A stretch of DNA of 64,000 nt, taken from NCBI GenBank assembly GCA_037954235.1, contig JBBMOA010000004.1, positions 9,180,099 to 9,244,098 on the forward strand, read 5' to 3'. Position numbers and translations under genes: made by a program. Below, piece by piece: positions 1 through 14,400 of this stretch. Source of the stretch: Aulostomus chinensis. Its lineage: Eukaryota > Chordata > Actinopteri > Syngnathiformes > Aulostomidae. The notes beneath the pieces are model-generated. The model was not told where the DNA came from. It saw only the letters and a list, made by a program, of their open reading frames with translations, and made no database searches. Numbering within the stretch: position 1 is the stretch's first letter; every line of letters starts with the position of its first letter.

Positions 1-365
1 TATCTATCATCCATCCATCTATCTATCATCCATCCATCTATCATCTATCTATCATCTATCTATCTATCTATCATCTATCATCTATCTATCTATCATCTAT
101 CTATCTATCTATCATCTATCTATCATCCATCCATCTATCTATCATCCATCCATCTATCATCTATCTATCATCTATCTATCTATCTATCATCTATCATCTA
201 TCTATCATCTATCATCTATCTATCATCTATCATCCATCCATCTATCATCTATCTATCTATCTATCTATCTATCATCTATCTATCTATCTATCATCTATCT
301 ATCTATCTATCTATATATATACATATATATATATATACACATATATATATGTATATATATATATA
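1..365. repeat. TATC/CATC tetranucleotide satellite passing into an AT tract
   Basis: Positions 1-312 are an almost unbroken mix of TATC and CATC tetramers in irregular order. From about 313 to 365 this changes to alternating TA with ATACAT. The array runs off the left edge, so its full length is unknown. No coding potential is seen. Confidence 0.95.
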
Positions 366-1121
366 TTTGCTTCATGTGTTGAAAAAGCAAAACGTGGGAA
401 AAAAAACCTCAGTGGGAGGATCTGATTAATGCGAATATTTATTTTTTTTGACAGTCAGGAACAAAAAGCAACAAAGGTCTAATTTGCTGAAGTGAACTTG
501 GACAAAAATCACAAAATGAATGTTGATCTTTGATTTGATAAGACTAACAGCCTACATTGAGCTGCTTAGCTGAGGTAGCTGCTGATGTGGTACAACATTT
601 TTCATTCCTCACAATTCATGAGACAGGTAGAGATTGTTGCATGATGTAGTGGTCCGCCATAACGTTGCTAAGTTTTTTGGGGGTTGATGAGTAAATAAAA
701 ACTTTGTTTGTGAACTTGCGTAAAGAACTGGGCAGGGCTGCTGATGTTAGCATTCGACAGACAGAATGAGTCCAGAAGGATGTTTTATAGTTTTTGTCTT
801 TTATTTTTCCAGATGGAATTACTTTTACATGTCAATGTGGTTAATTTCATGTTTTGGCCCTTGGAAGTATCACTTGGTGTGTCTATGCTAGCAGTTCGCT
901 AACTTTACAGATGAACTTGTATAGTTTCAGCTCACATTGGAACCAGTCAACACATTATGTTCAATTTTACACTGGTTTCGCTCTTTAAGTCTTCAAAAAG
1001 ACAAAGCTCATGAAATTAAGAATGTTAATTTTACAGCAAACTTTCAACAAACTGTTGTTAGTGACCATTAGCATGTTTGCTAACAAGCAGCAGACTGTAA
1101 TAACAGCTGTTTGTTTTTTAG
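366..1121 (+). other. Sequence upstream of the first visible shank3 coding exon
   Basis: No coding exon is recognisable here. The stretch ends in a pyrimidine-rich tract and an AG at 1120-1121, which looks like a 3' splice site. The first coding exon of shank3 therefore probably follows an intron, and the untranslated first exon and promoter lie further upstream, perhaps outside the window. Confidence 0.5.
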
Positions 1122-1125
1122 CCAC

Positions 1126-3565
1126 ATGCCTCTGAGTCCGGCTGCTGACACCAAACATGATCGCCCACGGCAACAGGCGGTTACTAACGGCAACCCGACA
1201 GGCTCTGCTGTTGCCAGGGACGACGACACAGAGGACACACCCACTGGAAACAGCATCGTCGTCCGCATTGGCATCCCGGACCTGCAGCAGACGGTAACAC
1301 TTAGTTGTACGGGTTAAACCAGCAGCCTGACTTCTGGTTTAAAAACACCAAATGAATGAAGCAGTAGGACAAACCTGTGTGTCTGTCTGTGTCTGTCTCT
1401 CTGCCTGTCTCTCTGCCTGTCTCTCTGGCTCTGGCTCTCTCAGAAGTGTTTGCGGTTGGACCCAGAGTTACCAGTTTGGACCAGTAAGCAGAGGGTTCTG
1501 GTGACGTTGACTCAGTCTCTGTCGGATGTTTTGAACTATGGTCTCTTCCAGCCGGCGTTCAACGGCCGAGCTGGAAAGTTTCTGGACGAGGAGCGACTGC
1601 TGAAGGAGTATCCTCTTCCTCCCATCACACCGATCCCGTACCTGGAGGTGCAGTATAGCTCCTGTATTGTGTATCAGTGACATGGTTGTTCAACAAACCC
1701 ACGAAAAAAGAAATGCCCGTCGATCTCAGCACTTTTTGCCCAGTTGGTATATGTCGGTAATTTCCTGAAACAGTTGTTGTTTCTAGTAGCCAAAAAAGGA
1801 GCAGCAGGACTGGGTATCCAACAATGAGTTGAGATAAAGTTGTTCAATAAAATCTCTTGACTTGAGGGGTTTCATGCTGGAGAGGGTCCAGAACTAGACT
1901 GCTCCACTCTTGTCAAGGCAACCTTTGCGTTGTTGGCCTCTTCGGCGTTTACCCTCTTCAGGGCCTCTGAGGATGAGCTGGTCCAGAGAGTCATGGTGTT
2001 CAGTTAACATGGCCTAACCCAAACCTGCTGCCCCAAGTGAACATGTTTGCCTGCAGGGGTTTAGATTTGCTGGCTTATATACTCGTTGGACTTGTGCTTC
2101 AGATGTGATGTTGACTCTATCAAGAATCTGTCAGTCTCTGCATTCAGCTTAGAATGGAGTTCCTCAGGGACATGGACAACTTGACCAGAGTGCACCTCGT
2201 TCCTTCTCTTTGGTTGAGCCATCCTGTGTGCTGACCGTTCTTTCAACATGACTTTCTTTCGCCATGCCTTCCAATCCAAAGAATCCTGCTGCAACTTGTG
2301 GTCCAGAGTTGAGAACTTTAAGCTTTTGCTTGGTACCTCCCCGTGACACCATCAGCCAGGTTGTAGATAAGGCATGTCTGGAGGTTCTGGGCAATTGGAA
2401 GCCATTCATTGTCTCCATCATAATGTTTTCCAAGTCGGTGTTATAAGCACAGAAGGAAGGAAGGAACTTTGACTGTCTACTGTCTGGTTGTGCTGTTCAA
2501 GGAAAGGCCAGGAGCTCTCATTGTATCATCGTTGTTCTCTTGCTCTTCACCACAAACCGTCATGCCAGATACAATCAAAGGCATTCCAGGGGTCATTGAT
2601 GTTGGGGAACTGGTGACACTGGAGCGTGTGGGTCTTTATCAGGATTCTGATGTTGAATGTCATCTTAACGTCATCTTGGTCTGGGTTGTGCCTTTCCTTC
2701 TGTCCCCCTCATAGAAGAACCTGAAGCTTGACTCTTGGAGGACGACTGATCAGGCTATTTTTGGGTTGCCTTCCTTGGTGAAGGGAATGATCAAGGATTG
2801 TGTCCTTTCTTTACTTTCCCAGTTCTTCTGCTGGATCGGAAAATGTTCAGGTGGTTCTCACATGCCCTTAATCCTGCCATCAGGGACATGCAAGCTTGTT
2901 CTTCCGTTTTGTTCCAAGTCTTGTGTTGGAACACAATTTTGACCTTGGCAAGCTTTTGGGTGCAACAGTACCACATATTGAGATCCTCCCTTATGGTTGT
3001 CCAGTCTTGTCCTCCTGATTTCAGGTCTTACGCCTTAAGGTGTCCCATATGGATGTGACAAGCTCATGGGTAAGTCTTTTCATTACCGGTGAGTGACTGG
3101 CGGCGTACTCAACCAGTGAAGCCTTGGTCAGATGGAACCTGCTGGCTTTGGTGGCAGTGAAAATTCGAGACATTAAGAACGAATAGTACTGGGGAGGAGA
3201 TGGACGCTGTCAGGCCTCTCCAAGCCAACTGCTGTGCTATGATGGATGTGTCTGTTAGACAGCTGGATCAGTCAAGGCCCAGGTCGACCCGGTTTCTTGC
3301 TGCAGTACCATCCATCTCAGGTCTTGAGTGACATTGGTTAGTGCAGTTGATCGATTGATTTTTTGGTCTTTCTATGCAGTTGACAGTGCTGGGGCCACTT
3401 TTTGTTTTGTCAGTCCCCTCAAAGAGGTCCGGATAAGAGCAAGAATATGTAATATTACAAAGAAACACTTAATTTTTTATTGTCATTTCACAGTTCCGTT
3501 ACAAGAGGAGAGTTTACACACAGAGCTACGTGGACGACAAGCAACTGGCCAAGCTGCACACCAAG
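1126..3565 (+). other. shank3: shank3 N-terminal SPN (ubiquitin-like) domain, exons 1-3
   Basis: Residues about 45-148. The block contains VVRIGIPDLQQT, then KCLRLDPELPVW, the NYGLFQP motif, AGKFLDEERLL and PYLEF-RYKRRVYTQ. These match the Shank/ProSAP N-terminal domain, which packs against the ankyrin repeats and, in mammals, binds Rap1/Ras-type GTPases. The intron at 1294-1443 is rich in TCTC/CTGT. The intron at 1648-3493 is 1.85 kb. Confidence 0.9.
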
Positions 3566-5148
3566 GTACACACACATACACGCACATACACGCACATGAA
3601 CGTAGAGGAGCAACTAATGAGTAAGTATCAACATAATCAGTCAGGTTTAGATTTATTGACCACATTCAAGGTAGACGATGGTGAACTGGAAGAGTCATAT
3701 TGACTGTGGCCTACTACACCTCCTCTGGGCAGACCTTCAACGATACTCATGTCACTGTCACCATTTGATCCATGTGGTCCAATCATTTTGGGGGGTCTAG
3801 AAGAGCCTTGCGCTGAAATAATTCATTCACAGTCAAATTAGCTTTGCGCTAAATAGCAGATTTTCATTGAAGTCCATGGAGGGATGAAGCCTCAGCCACA
3901 GATGATCAATGATTTGATTTGGACTAAAAGGTGGTCAAATGCAGGATCCAGGTAGACTTTCTTCAGTACTTTGAGACCAGGTGGTTTTTGACATTTTCAG
4001 TCTAAATTCACGTGAAGCCAATTAGCACAAAGACTTCTTATTCTTTACAGAGTCCGAATTTGTTTGCTTCTCCAGAAAATGAGCATTTGTAATTTTCAGG
4101 CAAACCTGAAGCGCTTCATGGAACATGTCCACCAGAAGAATGTGGAGAAGGTTTCCAAATGGTTGGAAAAAGGCCTGGACCCCAACTTCCATGACTCTGA
4201 CAGTGGGGGTGAGAACAAATATTCTTGAAATGCTGCTTTTATGATAGTTACTTTTTTCACCCAGTGATTCTGGTCCAGCTGCTGGTCGGTTTACTCTCTT
4301 ATTTTGAAACGAAGATGAAGGTTAAATCAGAGATCCTGTGTCGTCCCTGTTTCATCCCAGAGTGTCCCCTGACTCTGGCTGTCCAGCTGGAAGAAAGCTG
4401 TGAGTTGATTAAAGTTCTTCGAAGTGGTGGCGCCCATCTGGACTTCCGGACTAGAGATGGCATCACTGCCCTGCACCGGGCCGTCCTGTGCAGGAACAGT
4501 GCTTCGCTCACTGTGAGAACCTTTACATTTATGTTGTGCTCACCAGTGGGGAGGTGGGTCAGTTGACAGAAGTTATGAAGCTGTTTTTACTGAAATGTAA
4601 TGAGATGAAATAAAAACTGTATACACTATAAAGTAATCAAATACAAATATTTCTACTTGTTGCTGTCCATTACTGGTTTTAAACCAGGTTCTAAGAGCTT
4701 TGATACAGTGGTGAACACTGAAGGTTCAAAACTTTAACAGCATTTCGGGAAAATGTCAAGTTTTGGTTCCTTTTAATGTTTCACAAAATGTCACACTAGG
4801 TTCTGCATTTGGGGACTAACCATCCTGGTTCTGGTGTTTCTAGACCTTGCTGGACCTCGGAGCATCTCCAGACTACAAAGACAGCCGTGGTCTGACTCCC
4901 CTCTACCACTCGGCCATGGTAGGTGGCGCCCCCTACTGCTGTGAGCTGCTGCTTCAGGACCATGCCACCATAGGTATGGAGGGGTCACAGGGGTCAATGC
5001 AGCGAATAACATCGCTGCTCGTTAAACAGCGTGGCTGCATTCAGTGCTTTACTGATTCTGTATGTGCAAGACAGCTGACAGAATTATGGTTGTCATGGTT
5101 GCAGGGATGACTGATGAGAACGGATGGCAGGAAATCCACCAGGTCTCC

Positions 5149-5180
<32 letters not shown>

Positions 5181-7166
5181 TAAATTACTCCACTGATTAG
5201 GACAAGTTCAAGCCCTGTACAATTATGTTTTTGTGTGTGTGGGTTCAGGCGTGTCGCTATGGTAACGTGCAGCACTTGGAGCACCTGCTGTTCTATGGAG
5301 CTGACATGAGCTCCCAGAATGCATCAGGAAACACCGCACTGCACCTCTGTGCTCTCTATAACCAGGTAACTCAGCCTAGTCCGGGTGACCGCCTTCTGGC
5401 TCCTGTTTATTTGGTCGTTACTAAAACAACATTGGTCTGGGTTTTCAGGACAGCTGCGCCCGAGTGTTACTATTCAGAGGAGCCAATAAGGACATCAAAA
5501 ACTACAACAACCAAACTGCCTTTCAGGTAACAAATCACCAATAGCTTTTGTAGATAAAAAAAACCCTACAAAACTAGACTGCCTCTAAGGTAAAAACTCC
5601 AAAACAGAGACCTAAAACATCTGAATGGAGAATCCAGGAAAATCCACCTGAGTATGGAAGTGGAGAGTTGGTTCATTCAGTAAAGGAAAATGTTCCTGAA
5701 TGCTAAATGCTGGAGTTTGCAGTATTTTCTCAGATGGTCCTCAAGCGAGGCCTGATGACTCACTTGGCTGTGTGTTCTGACTGTAATGGATGCCGCCCTC
5801 TTGTAGGTGGCCATCATCGCTGGGAACTTTGATCTGGCAGAAATCATCAAGATCCATAAAACCTCTGACGTCGGTGAGTTGGCTACCGGTTTTTATCACG
5901 TACACCAAAACTGCGTGACAAGTTCCTCCACTTCTGATTGAAACTGAAGCAATGACGAGTGGAGAACTACAAGTACTGGTGTGAACGTAGGTCTGATCGC
6001 TGAGGCACTTCAGGAGGTGCCGGAATCCACCGATCAATAACGGAGGTCTCGCTCAAGCTGTTGTTTTTATCACCGTTTGTCCTCTGAGGCACAGGGTTCA
6101 TCGTAAATAATCTTCATTTTGAACCCAACCGTCCATCAGCGTGAGGGGGAGGAGACGGGTGAGCTCCTGCTTTCACGCGACAGAGAGTACGGAGACACCA
6201 GCGGTCGTCCCTGGAAACAATACATGTGTTTATTTGGATGAAGAACGCCGACAAACTTTTTCTATCAATAAAAATGACCTGAGTCTGTCAGTGTCAGACA
6301 GACATTGGTATCATCACCTGCTGGTTGTAAAGTTCTCAGACAATCATTTTGGTCCCCATGGGTCATTTGGCTCCGCCTCCTGATTGTTCCACTTGTCAGC
6401 CAGGAAAACTACAAGTCGACTGGGATTCTTCAAGTTCGGGATGCTCCTATTTGTCACTGTTGGCTGGTTTCAGTTTGTTTATTTTTTTAGACAACAGGAA
6501 TAAGCTCTTAGCTTAGCTTAGCTTAGCTTAGCTTAGCTGCCCCTCTCACAGGAGCTCACATCTCTGACATCACCTGGGATTTAACCGCTACAGAGACATT
6601 CGAGCCAGCGGTGAACCTCAGCACCTCATTCAGCCGGACAGTAACCAGAGAGCAGTCACTCGATTTTTATTTACCCGGTCCAGGCAGAGAAGAGCTGGAT
6701 GGGAGGTGATGTGAAAATAGCGTCCAGACTGGAAAATACCAGACGTTCCCTTCAATCCCACGTCAGAGTCGCCCGCGTCCAGCAGGAAATATCAGTCTGA
6801 GCTGAGCCGAGACCACGCGGCTGCAGGTCTGGCGAGCCAGACGTGATAACGTGGAGCGACAATAAAAATACTGCAGTAAAACCTGGATGTCTGCCTGATG
6901 TTTACTCTCTGCGCTTGTGTTGCTGTGTGTTTTTGTGCCCAAGTAGTTCCTTTCAGAGAAACTCCCTCCTTCACCAAACGCCGCCGGATGGGCGCCATCA
7001 AGACACCAGCTGGCAACGGCTTGTCCTCGCCACGTTCTCTGATTCGCTCAGCCAGTGACAACGCTCTGGAAAGCCCCGCCTCATCACCGGGCCCCTCCCT
7101 GCAAAGCCTGGAAACACACCACGATACACACACACACTCGCTACGACGTCACACTCGCCGGCTCAG

Positions 7167-7224
<58 letters not shown>

Positions 7225-10200
7225 GCTCAGCACGTGGCAATGAACACGCTTCAGCTCTCAATCTGCAAATGTGGATCAATAATGAAAGCACATTCTTCTA
7301 GACTTCCTGTCATCGTCAAACCACACGATCAACGCTTGAGACTGAAACGAGTCCTCGCTGGCGTTCTGTCACTCCCAAGAACTGAATCACCATTTTACCA
7401 CCCAACTGTCCCGTCGTGTTCCGGCTTCAAGACGAAAATGCTTCATAGTTGCTTTAAACTGCTGTGATGGACATTTTCTCTGAGATTTTGTCAACCAAAC
7501 ATTCTATTAGCAGAATAATAGGAAGATTAATTAATCGTGAAATGAGTGCTGGAGCAACCGTCATGGCTGCAGCGTCAGAGAAAATCACTTCATCGCCGTT
7601 GCAGCCTCTCCCGCTCTCAGCTGGCGGGCCGGCCTCCTCGCCAGAACCGCTTCTGTAATTTCATGTCACGATGACGATGATTTATAACTTGAAGCCAGAG
7701 TCACGCCCACAGTCTAGTGGAGACATTAGGTACAACATCTGGAATGATTTACAGCACGAAACAGGTCGTCGGCGTCGCCTCGTCACTGTTGGCGTCGTTG
7801 GCTCCAGATCAGATCTTTTTCTGTCCATACTGTCTTTACATCAGACATCAGATTTGCTGAGTCCAGATGTCACCAACTGATCTGCTAGACCCAAACTTGA
7901 AACGCCCAGAGAGACAGGATGCCAGCGATGCAACAGACACTTGGGAGACACGCCTGTGTGAATCAGATTCAGATCAGATCTCAAACCACCTCGCAATCTG
8001 GTTTGAGTCAGACTTCATGTGTTTTTGGCTTGTCGGAAATTTTGAAAGTCAATATGGATTCAATGCAGGTGTCATCTGAATACAGTGTGGATGTAATCTG
8101 GATGTAATCTGGATATAATCTGGATGTAATCTGGATGTAATCTGGATATAATCTGGATGTAATCTGAATGTAATCTGGATGTAATCTGGATGTAATCTGA
8201 ATGTAATCTGGATATAATCTGGATGTAATCTGGATGTAATCTGGATGTAATCTGGATATAATCTGGATATAATCTGGATGTAATCTGAATGTAATCTGGA
8301 TATAATCTGGATGTAATCTGGATGTAATCTGGATATAATCTGGATGTAATCTGGATGTAATCTGGATATAATCTGGATGTAATCTGGATGTAATCTAATA
8401 AAAATGATAATATGGACACAGTCAAGATACAGTCAGGACATCATCAGCTATAATCTGGATCTGATCTAGATTCAGTTTGGGAATCATCTCCATGTTACTT
8501 GTGTAACCTGGATACACCAAAACCAGCGTCAGGCGTTCGTTCTGAAGAAGGCCTTTGTTAGCACGATTGGCCTCCAGGCTCATGACTGTGAGGCATTAAG
8601 GAACAAACATGTGTGCAGCCCGAGCGGCGGAGGTCACGTAGAGACCAGCCCCCCCGCCTCTCCTCCTCCCACCCCCCAGATGAGGAAGAAGAGGCTGTAT
8701 AGTGCCGTGCCAGGACGCACCTTCATCGCCACCCGCTCCCATGTCCCCCAGGGGCCCGGAGAGATCCAGCTGCACCGAGGAGAGAGGGTGAAAGGTCAGT
8801 AGATCCCCTCTGACAGAGTGGATCACAGGGACCGTGTTCTGATGGGTTTGTGTGTTGTGGATCTACAGTTCTATCGATAGGTGAAGGAGGCTTCTGGGAA
8901 GGAAGCGTGAAGGGAAGAACCGGCTGGTTTCCTGCAGACTGCGTGGAGGAAGTCCAGATGAGACAGTACGACCCCAGACTGGGTAAATATTACTGCATAT
9001 CTATATATATATCTATATAGACACATACATGTATATGAAGTATGGCGGTATACGAGGTAGTGCGCTGCATATACGCTGATGTTTGTTTCAGAGACGAGGG
9101 AGGACCGCACCAAGAGACTCTTCAGACATTACACTGTCGGCTCCTATGACAACTACACCTCCTACAGGTGAAACACTGGCACTACACTTCCCACAACCAC
9201 CTGCCAGGGTGTTTCATCATCATACACACAGAATAACCAAGGTTCCAACATGATAATTACAAGTGGGGAGGAGCCGATAGTCGTATTCTTTTGTTCATTG
9301 ATTTGAATACTACCAACATTAGTTCAATATACTGCATAATTATGAACAGGAGGCATAAGTGATCGTTGAAAATATAAAAATATACTGTTCATATGACAGT
9401 ATCCCACCATAGTGTCGTCATGTCAACCGTGAAAGCAGGGTTCAGCACGCCATGATGAGTGCTGTTTGATATATACAGCATGTTAGCTTTCTGTTAGAAC
9501 TTACATTTTAATTCAATTGAAGTATTTGCCAAATATAGGAGACATTTCCGATATTCCTCCTCGATCGGCTTCTTCATCTCCGCCAAGAAGGTCATGTGAT
9601 CACTGCTCGTGTTTGTTGGTTTGCAGTCAAACAGCTGACAGAGAAACATCGATGTTGATGTGATTGTTGGTGTTTTGACGGCGTTTGTTGAGCTGATGGG
9701 TTTCAGAGGGAGGTGAAGTGAGTCGCCGTGTTTGGTGGCTCGGAGGAACCGGCGTTAACGGATTGTGATGATTCTGTGTTCATGTGTCAGCGACTACGTG
9801 ATCGAGGAGAAGACGGCGGTGCTGCAGAAGAGAGAGAGCGAGGGATTCGGCTTCGTCCTCCGAGGAGCTAAAGGTAGCAGCGGCGGTAGGATGGTGGAGG
9901 AGTGGTGGGTGTTCGGAGGTGTTGCGAAGGAAGAGAGACGCTATTTAAAACACTTCAGAGGAAGAATCCAATTCCTGGCAGCAGCGTTTAATAATCTCGT
10001 TCCGGTCCAACCATGAGAACGAGATTGTTCCTGGTGTCTCAGAGGGTGAATGTCAGAGAGAATGAGTGTGTGTGAAAGCTCCTGATGTGAAGAACACAAC
10101 CAGCAGAGCAGGTAGAAATGAAAAGGCCTGGAACAACGGACAGGTGCGGTTCAGCTGAGGTGCTGTGTCAGCTTCCTTCCTTCTAAAACGTTGTTGGCGT

Positions 10201-11334
10201 TCTGCTGGCCGACCTCACGTCTCTGTCAGTTCGCTGATCTGAATGGTTGAAGTTAACCCCTTAAATACCAGAGTACCTGATTAAACTGAGATTCCAGGTG
10301 AGCTCAGAGAAGCACCGTCACTCAAAGATGCTTCTTTAAACTTTATTCTAACTTAATCATACTTTTGCCTTTTTCTGTTTCAAGCCGAGACCCCCATTGA
10401 AGAGTTTGCCCCCACCCCCGCATTTCCTGCTCTTCAGTACCTGGAGTCAGTCGACCAGGGGGGAGTGGCCTGGAGGGCGGGGTTAAGGACCGGAGACTTC
10501 CTCATCGAGGTGACACCTCTTCTCAAACGCAGCACAAATATCTCTCTGAATAAGTGTGACAGCATGACTGTCGCGGTGTGTCCAGGTGAACGGCACCGAC
10601 GTGGTGAAGGTGGGTCACCGGCAGGTGGTGGCTCTGATCCGACAGGGAGGAAGCCGCCTGCTGATGAAGGTCGTGTCCGTTTCACGAAAATCAGACGCAA
10701 ACCTGATCAGGAAGAAAGGTGAAACTGTCTGTTACTGACCATTATGGAGGTTGTTACCTTATTTAGTCTAAAACTCCCAGACATCAGCGCGGCGAATGTG
10801 TCTGAACTTTGACCCCCGAACAATCCACCCTCGACTCCTTTGGAACATTTCCAACAACTTTGGAATTGAATTAGCATCACAAACGCTTCAACATGACAAT
10901 CATGTAACAAGCCTCGTTTTATTAAGGCAGGCGAAGATGGAGCTATGCTAACCCTTCCTGCCCACAACCATTCATCGTGCTAAGCTAACTAGCCTGGGTC
11001 CCAGCTCCCTGGGGGAGGGGCTCTGTTTCCTCTAGGTCTTTCATCTATGACTTTCTCTAAAACTTGCCGTGTCCCTTTAACAAGTGGACCCCTCACTTAG
11101 AGCTCGTGTTTCAGTCACATCCTCACTGTGTGCTGTGCTGATGTGTTGTTCCCCCCCTCAGGAGTGTGCTGACACAACTGATTCTGGGATTCTGCACAAA
11201 TGTTTCTCTGGTTAAACTCTTGACAGCTCACTGATTGATTCTTCTTCTGTAGCCCCGCCCCCTCCAAAACGAGCCCCCAGTACCTCGTTGACACTCCGAT
11301 CCAAGTCCATGACCGCTGACCTGGAGGAGATAGG

Positions 11335-11401
<67 letters not shown>

Positions 11402-14400
11402 GTCAGCCTGTAGCAGTGAGTGTTGTTGACCTCTGCTCTATCTGCAGCAAGGAGGAGACGCTTCGGTGAGTCACATGACTGTGGTGGTGTGGTGGTCATC
11501 GTGCTGGTGTTTCTGTGGCTTTGCTCTTTTTGTGTCATGTGTTCTTATTGTGACGTAAAAGTGTGGTGACACGCGTTTTCGTGTGACGGCAGGATGTTGC
11601 ATGTCTGTCACCAGTCAAGACGGGAGCCTGAACTCTCAAAGTCCCGCCTGATGTTTTCCTACTTATCATGACATCATGTGTTCATGTTCTTTTGTTACTT
11701 TCTGCAGAGAAACTAGATGAAATGCTGGCAGGAAGTACACAGGAAGTAGTGTTGCGGTCCCGCCCATCAGATGACTTCAGAGCAGCGACAGTCAAACAGC
11801 GACCGACAAGCCGACGAATCACTCAGGCAGAAATAAATGTAAGGCTAACAGTCAGACAACACAGCAGTATTAATACCTCGGTATAAATACTGTATCCTTC
11901 ATTAGTTGTCATTATCATATTTCCGATTAACCTCTTGGTGTCTGCTTTTCACATATTTGTGTGTGTAGTCGTTGTTTGAGCGCCAGGGTCTGGTTCCCCC
12001 CTCGGCCCCAGAGAAGAGCACCATGGCTCTGCCAAGAGGGATGTCCAGAACCAAGAGCTTCGGTGAGACATCCCTTTGGAAAACATGTCCAACTCTGCCG
12101 AGGAGGCTAGCAGACCGTTAGCTTAACTTAGCATGGGAGGAGGAAACTACGAGCATAGCTTTGTCCGAGACATGACTATAGCTCACAAACACGTCATTTG
12201 TTTAACCATTGATAAAAAAAATTGCCTAAAAGTAATTCGTGATTTTACATCCCCCATCATCAAATATCTTGATGGTTTATCCTGTGCTGGTTGGCTGTAT
12301 TCGTGAACGTCTCCATGGTTACCCCACAGGCACACCCGAAGACGACAGGATCACTGCTCTCATCAATGAAAGTCGCTTCCCTCGGAGCTCCTCACTCACA
12401 GACAGCTTCATCCCCCCGCCCCCTCAGACAGCTCCGCCCCCTCCTCCCTCCGCCTCCTCCACCTCTTCACTCTTCCTTCTTGACTCCGGGCCTCCTCCCT
12501 CCTTCCTCCCCCCTCCTCCTCCAGCCAGAGGGGAGGGGCTAACCCGCTCTAGCTTTAAGCCAGGGGCAGAGCCAAGGCTACAGGAGCTCTCGGACTCCCC
12601 AACGAGGAGCCACGCCCACGCTGAGCGCCAGAGAAAAGCGAGGTCCATGATCATCCTGCAAGACACGCCGCCACCACCGCTGCAGCCAGACATGCACGCT
12701 GCAGCCACGCACACACTGCACACTGCCACCCACACCTCCACGCTGTCTCTCCATAGCACCAGCTCCGCCCTTGGCCACTCACCGCTATCACGGCGCCGGG
12801 GACGGCCAATAGAAAACCCTTACGCTAATGTGGGACAGCAGATGCCACCCACTAAACCCCAGAGAAGAAAATCCCCGCTCCTGAAACAACTTCCTGTTGA
12901 GGAGCAGGGTTAGTATTTTTCTCTTCCTGTCCAAAGGATTCGCCAGCGTAGCACTCAGGAGCTGTTTCTTACTAGCATGGCACACGAACACGTTACCACT
13001 CGTATCACCTGAATCCTCATGAAGTTTACGCTAGAAGAAAATTTGATGATTTAATTAACTTACCAATAATTACAGGCATGTAGGCAAGAGAGAATAATCA
13101 CTCAGAATCAGTCTGACTGACCCTGACAGACATGGGCTGACTGCTTTTTCTTACAGGACTGGGAATCAAAGACCACGATTTAAAGCCAGATGGTGGTGGA
13201 CCCGGCAGCCCCAGCAGGGCGGAGTTATACCAGCAGCAGGTTCTTTCTGAGCGCGCTCGTGTCCAGGGCCGCCGGTCGTCCCTGTTCCTGTCCGTGGAGG
13301 GGGCAGGGTCAGAAAACCAGGTGCCACCCCTCCTTACTCAAAGTCATTCAATGGACGACCTTGGGGAACTTCCCCCTCCCGCCCCAGTCCTATCGCCCTC
13401 CCCGACACCTCACACCTTCCTCCACCCACTGACGGGAAAACCTCTAGGTTGGTCTCACCACTTTACATGAGCTGTCCTATTTTCAATTGATGTCAAAAAC
13501 CCATTGTTAAAAAAAATTCTTTGAGTTAAAGATGAAAGTGATGAAAGTTTAAAGAGGACTAGGATAGAACCCTGTGGTACCCCACAGGATAGAAGGGGCC
13601 CTAGGACAGAACCATCGGGGGACGCACCATGTCCATCCACTCTCCAACGTCAACCCTTTATTCTTCTCTTTCCTCCTCAGATCCTTCATCTCCACTCGCC
13701 CTGGCTCTTGCTGCGCGAGAACGAGCACTCACCGCCCGCACGCCAAGCCCTGAGCCTCGAACTAAACACGCGTCTGCCTCAACCACTCCCATCCCCACCC
13801 CGGCCGCCAGCCCGGAGGGTAGACATAAGCGTACCCCTATCACCACCCCACAGAGCAGTCCAGAGCCACGATCCAAACGGACCACTCCCCAGACAAGCCC
13901 TGAGCAACGAACCAAGCGCACCACGCCCCAGACCAGTCCAGAGCTTAGGCATAAACGCATCACCCCACCCCTATTCCCCGATGGACAGGTGGAGCGTCCA
14001 GAAACAGAGGGAGGTGTGACATCACCTGCAGGACCCTCCCCTGAGCGATGGAGACCAGTCCCCCTGACAACTCTAGCCAATGAGAGTCACTCGACTCTCA
14101 TTGACAGGCGAAGAAGCCTCACAGTTGGCAGCTCTGAGGAGGAGGGCGGGACATACACAGTCACGCTCCCACCAGCGTTGTTGTCCTCTAGCGATGAGGA
14201 GACGAGGGAGGAGTTGCGTAGAATTGGCTTGGTGACTCCACCTCCTGCATTTGCCAGCCCTCCGGCTCCTCCACCTCCATCTTCCCTCACCTTGTTGCCA
14301 CGGCGAGGCGGGGAAGGAGGGGGAGGGGAGAGTGGTCCTGACTCCTTAGGTAGAAGAGGAGATGTGGAAGAAGGAGGTGAGGAGCGGCTCCATGACAGCT

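Noticed and set aside
2061..3058. Coding exons or a transposase on either strand in shank3 intron 2
   Set aside because: The frames are short and overlapping, with no recognised motif and no continuation across stops.
13629..13680. Start of a separate gene at the ATG of 13629
   Set aside because: The frame is open across an intron end. The preceding exon (HPLTGKPL) joins at 13681 in phase to DPSSPLALALA, as in SHANK3.
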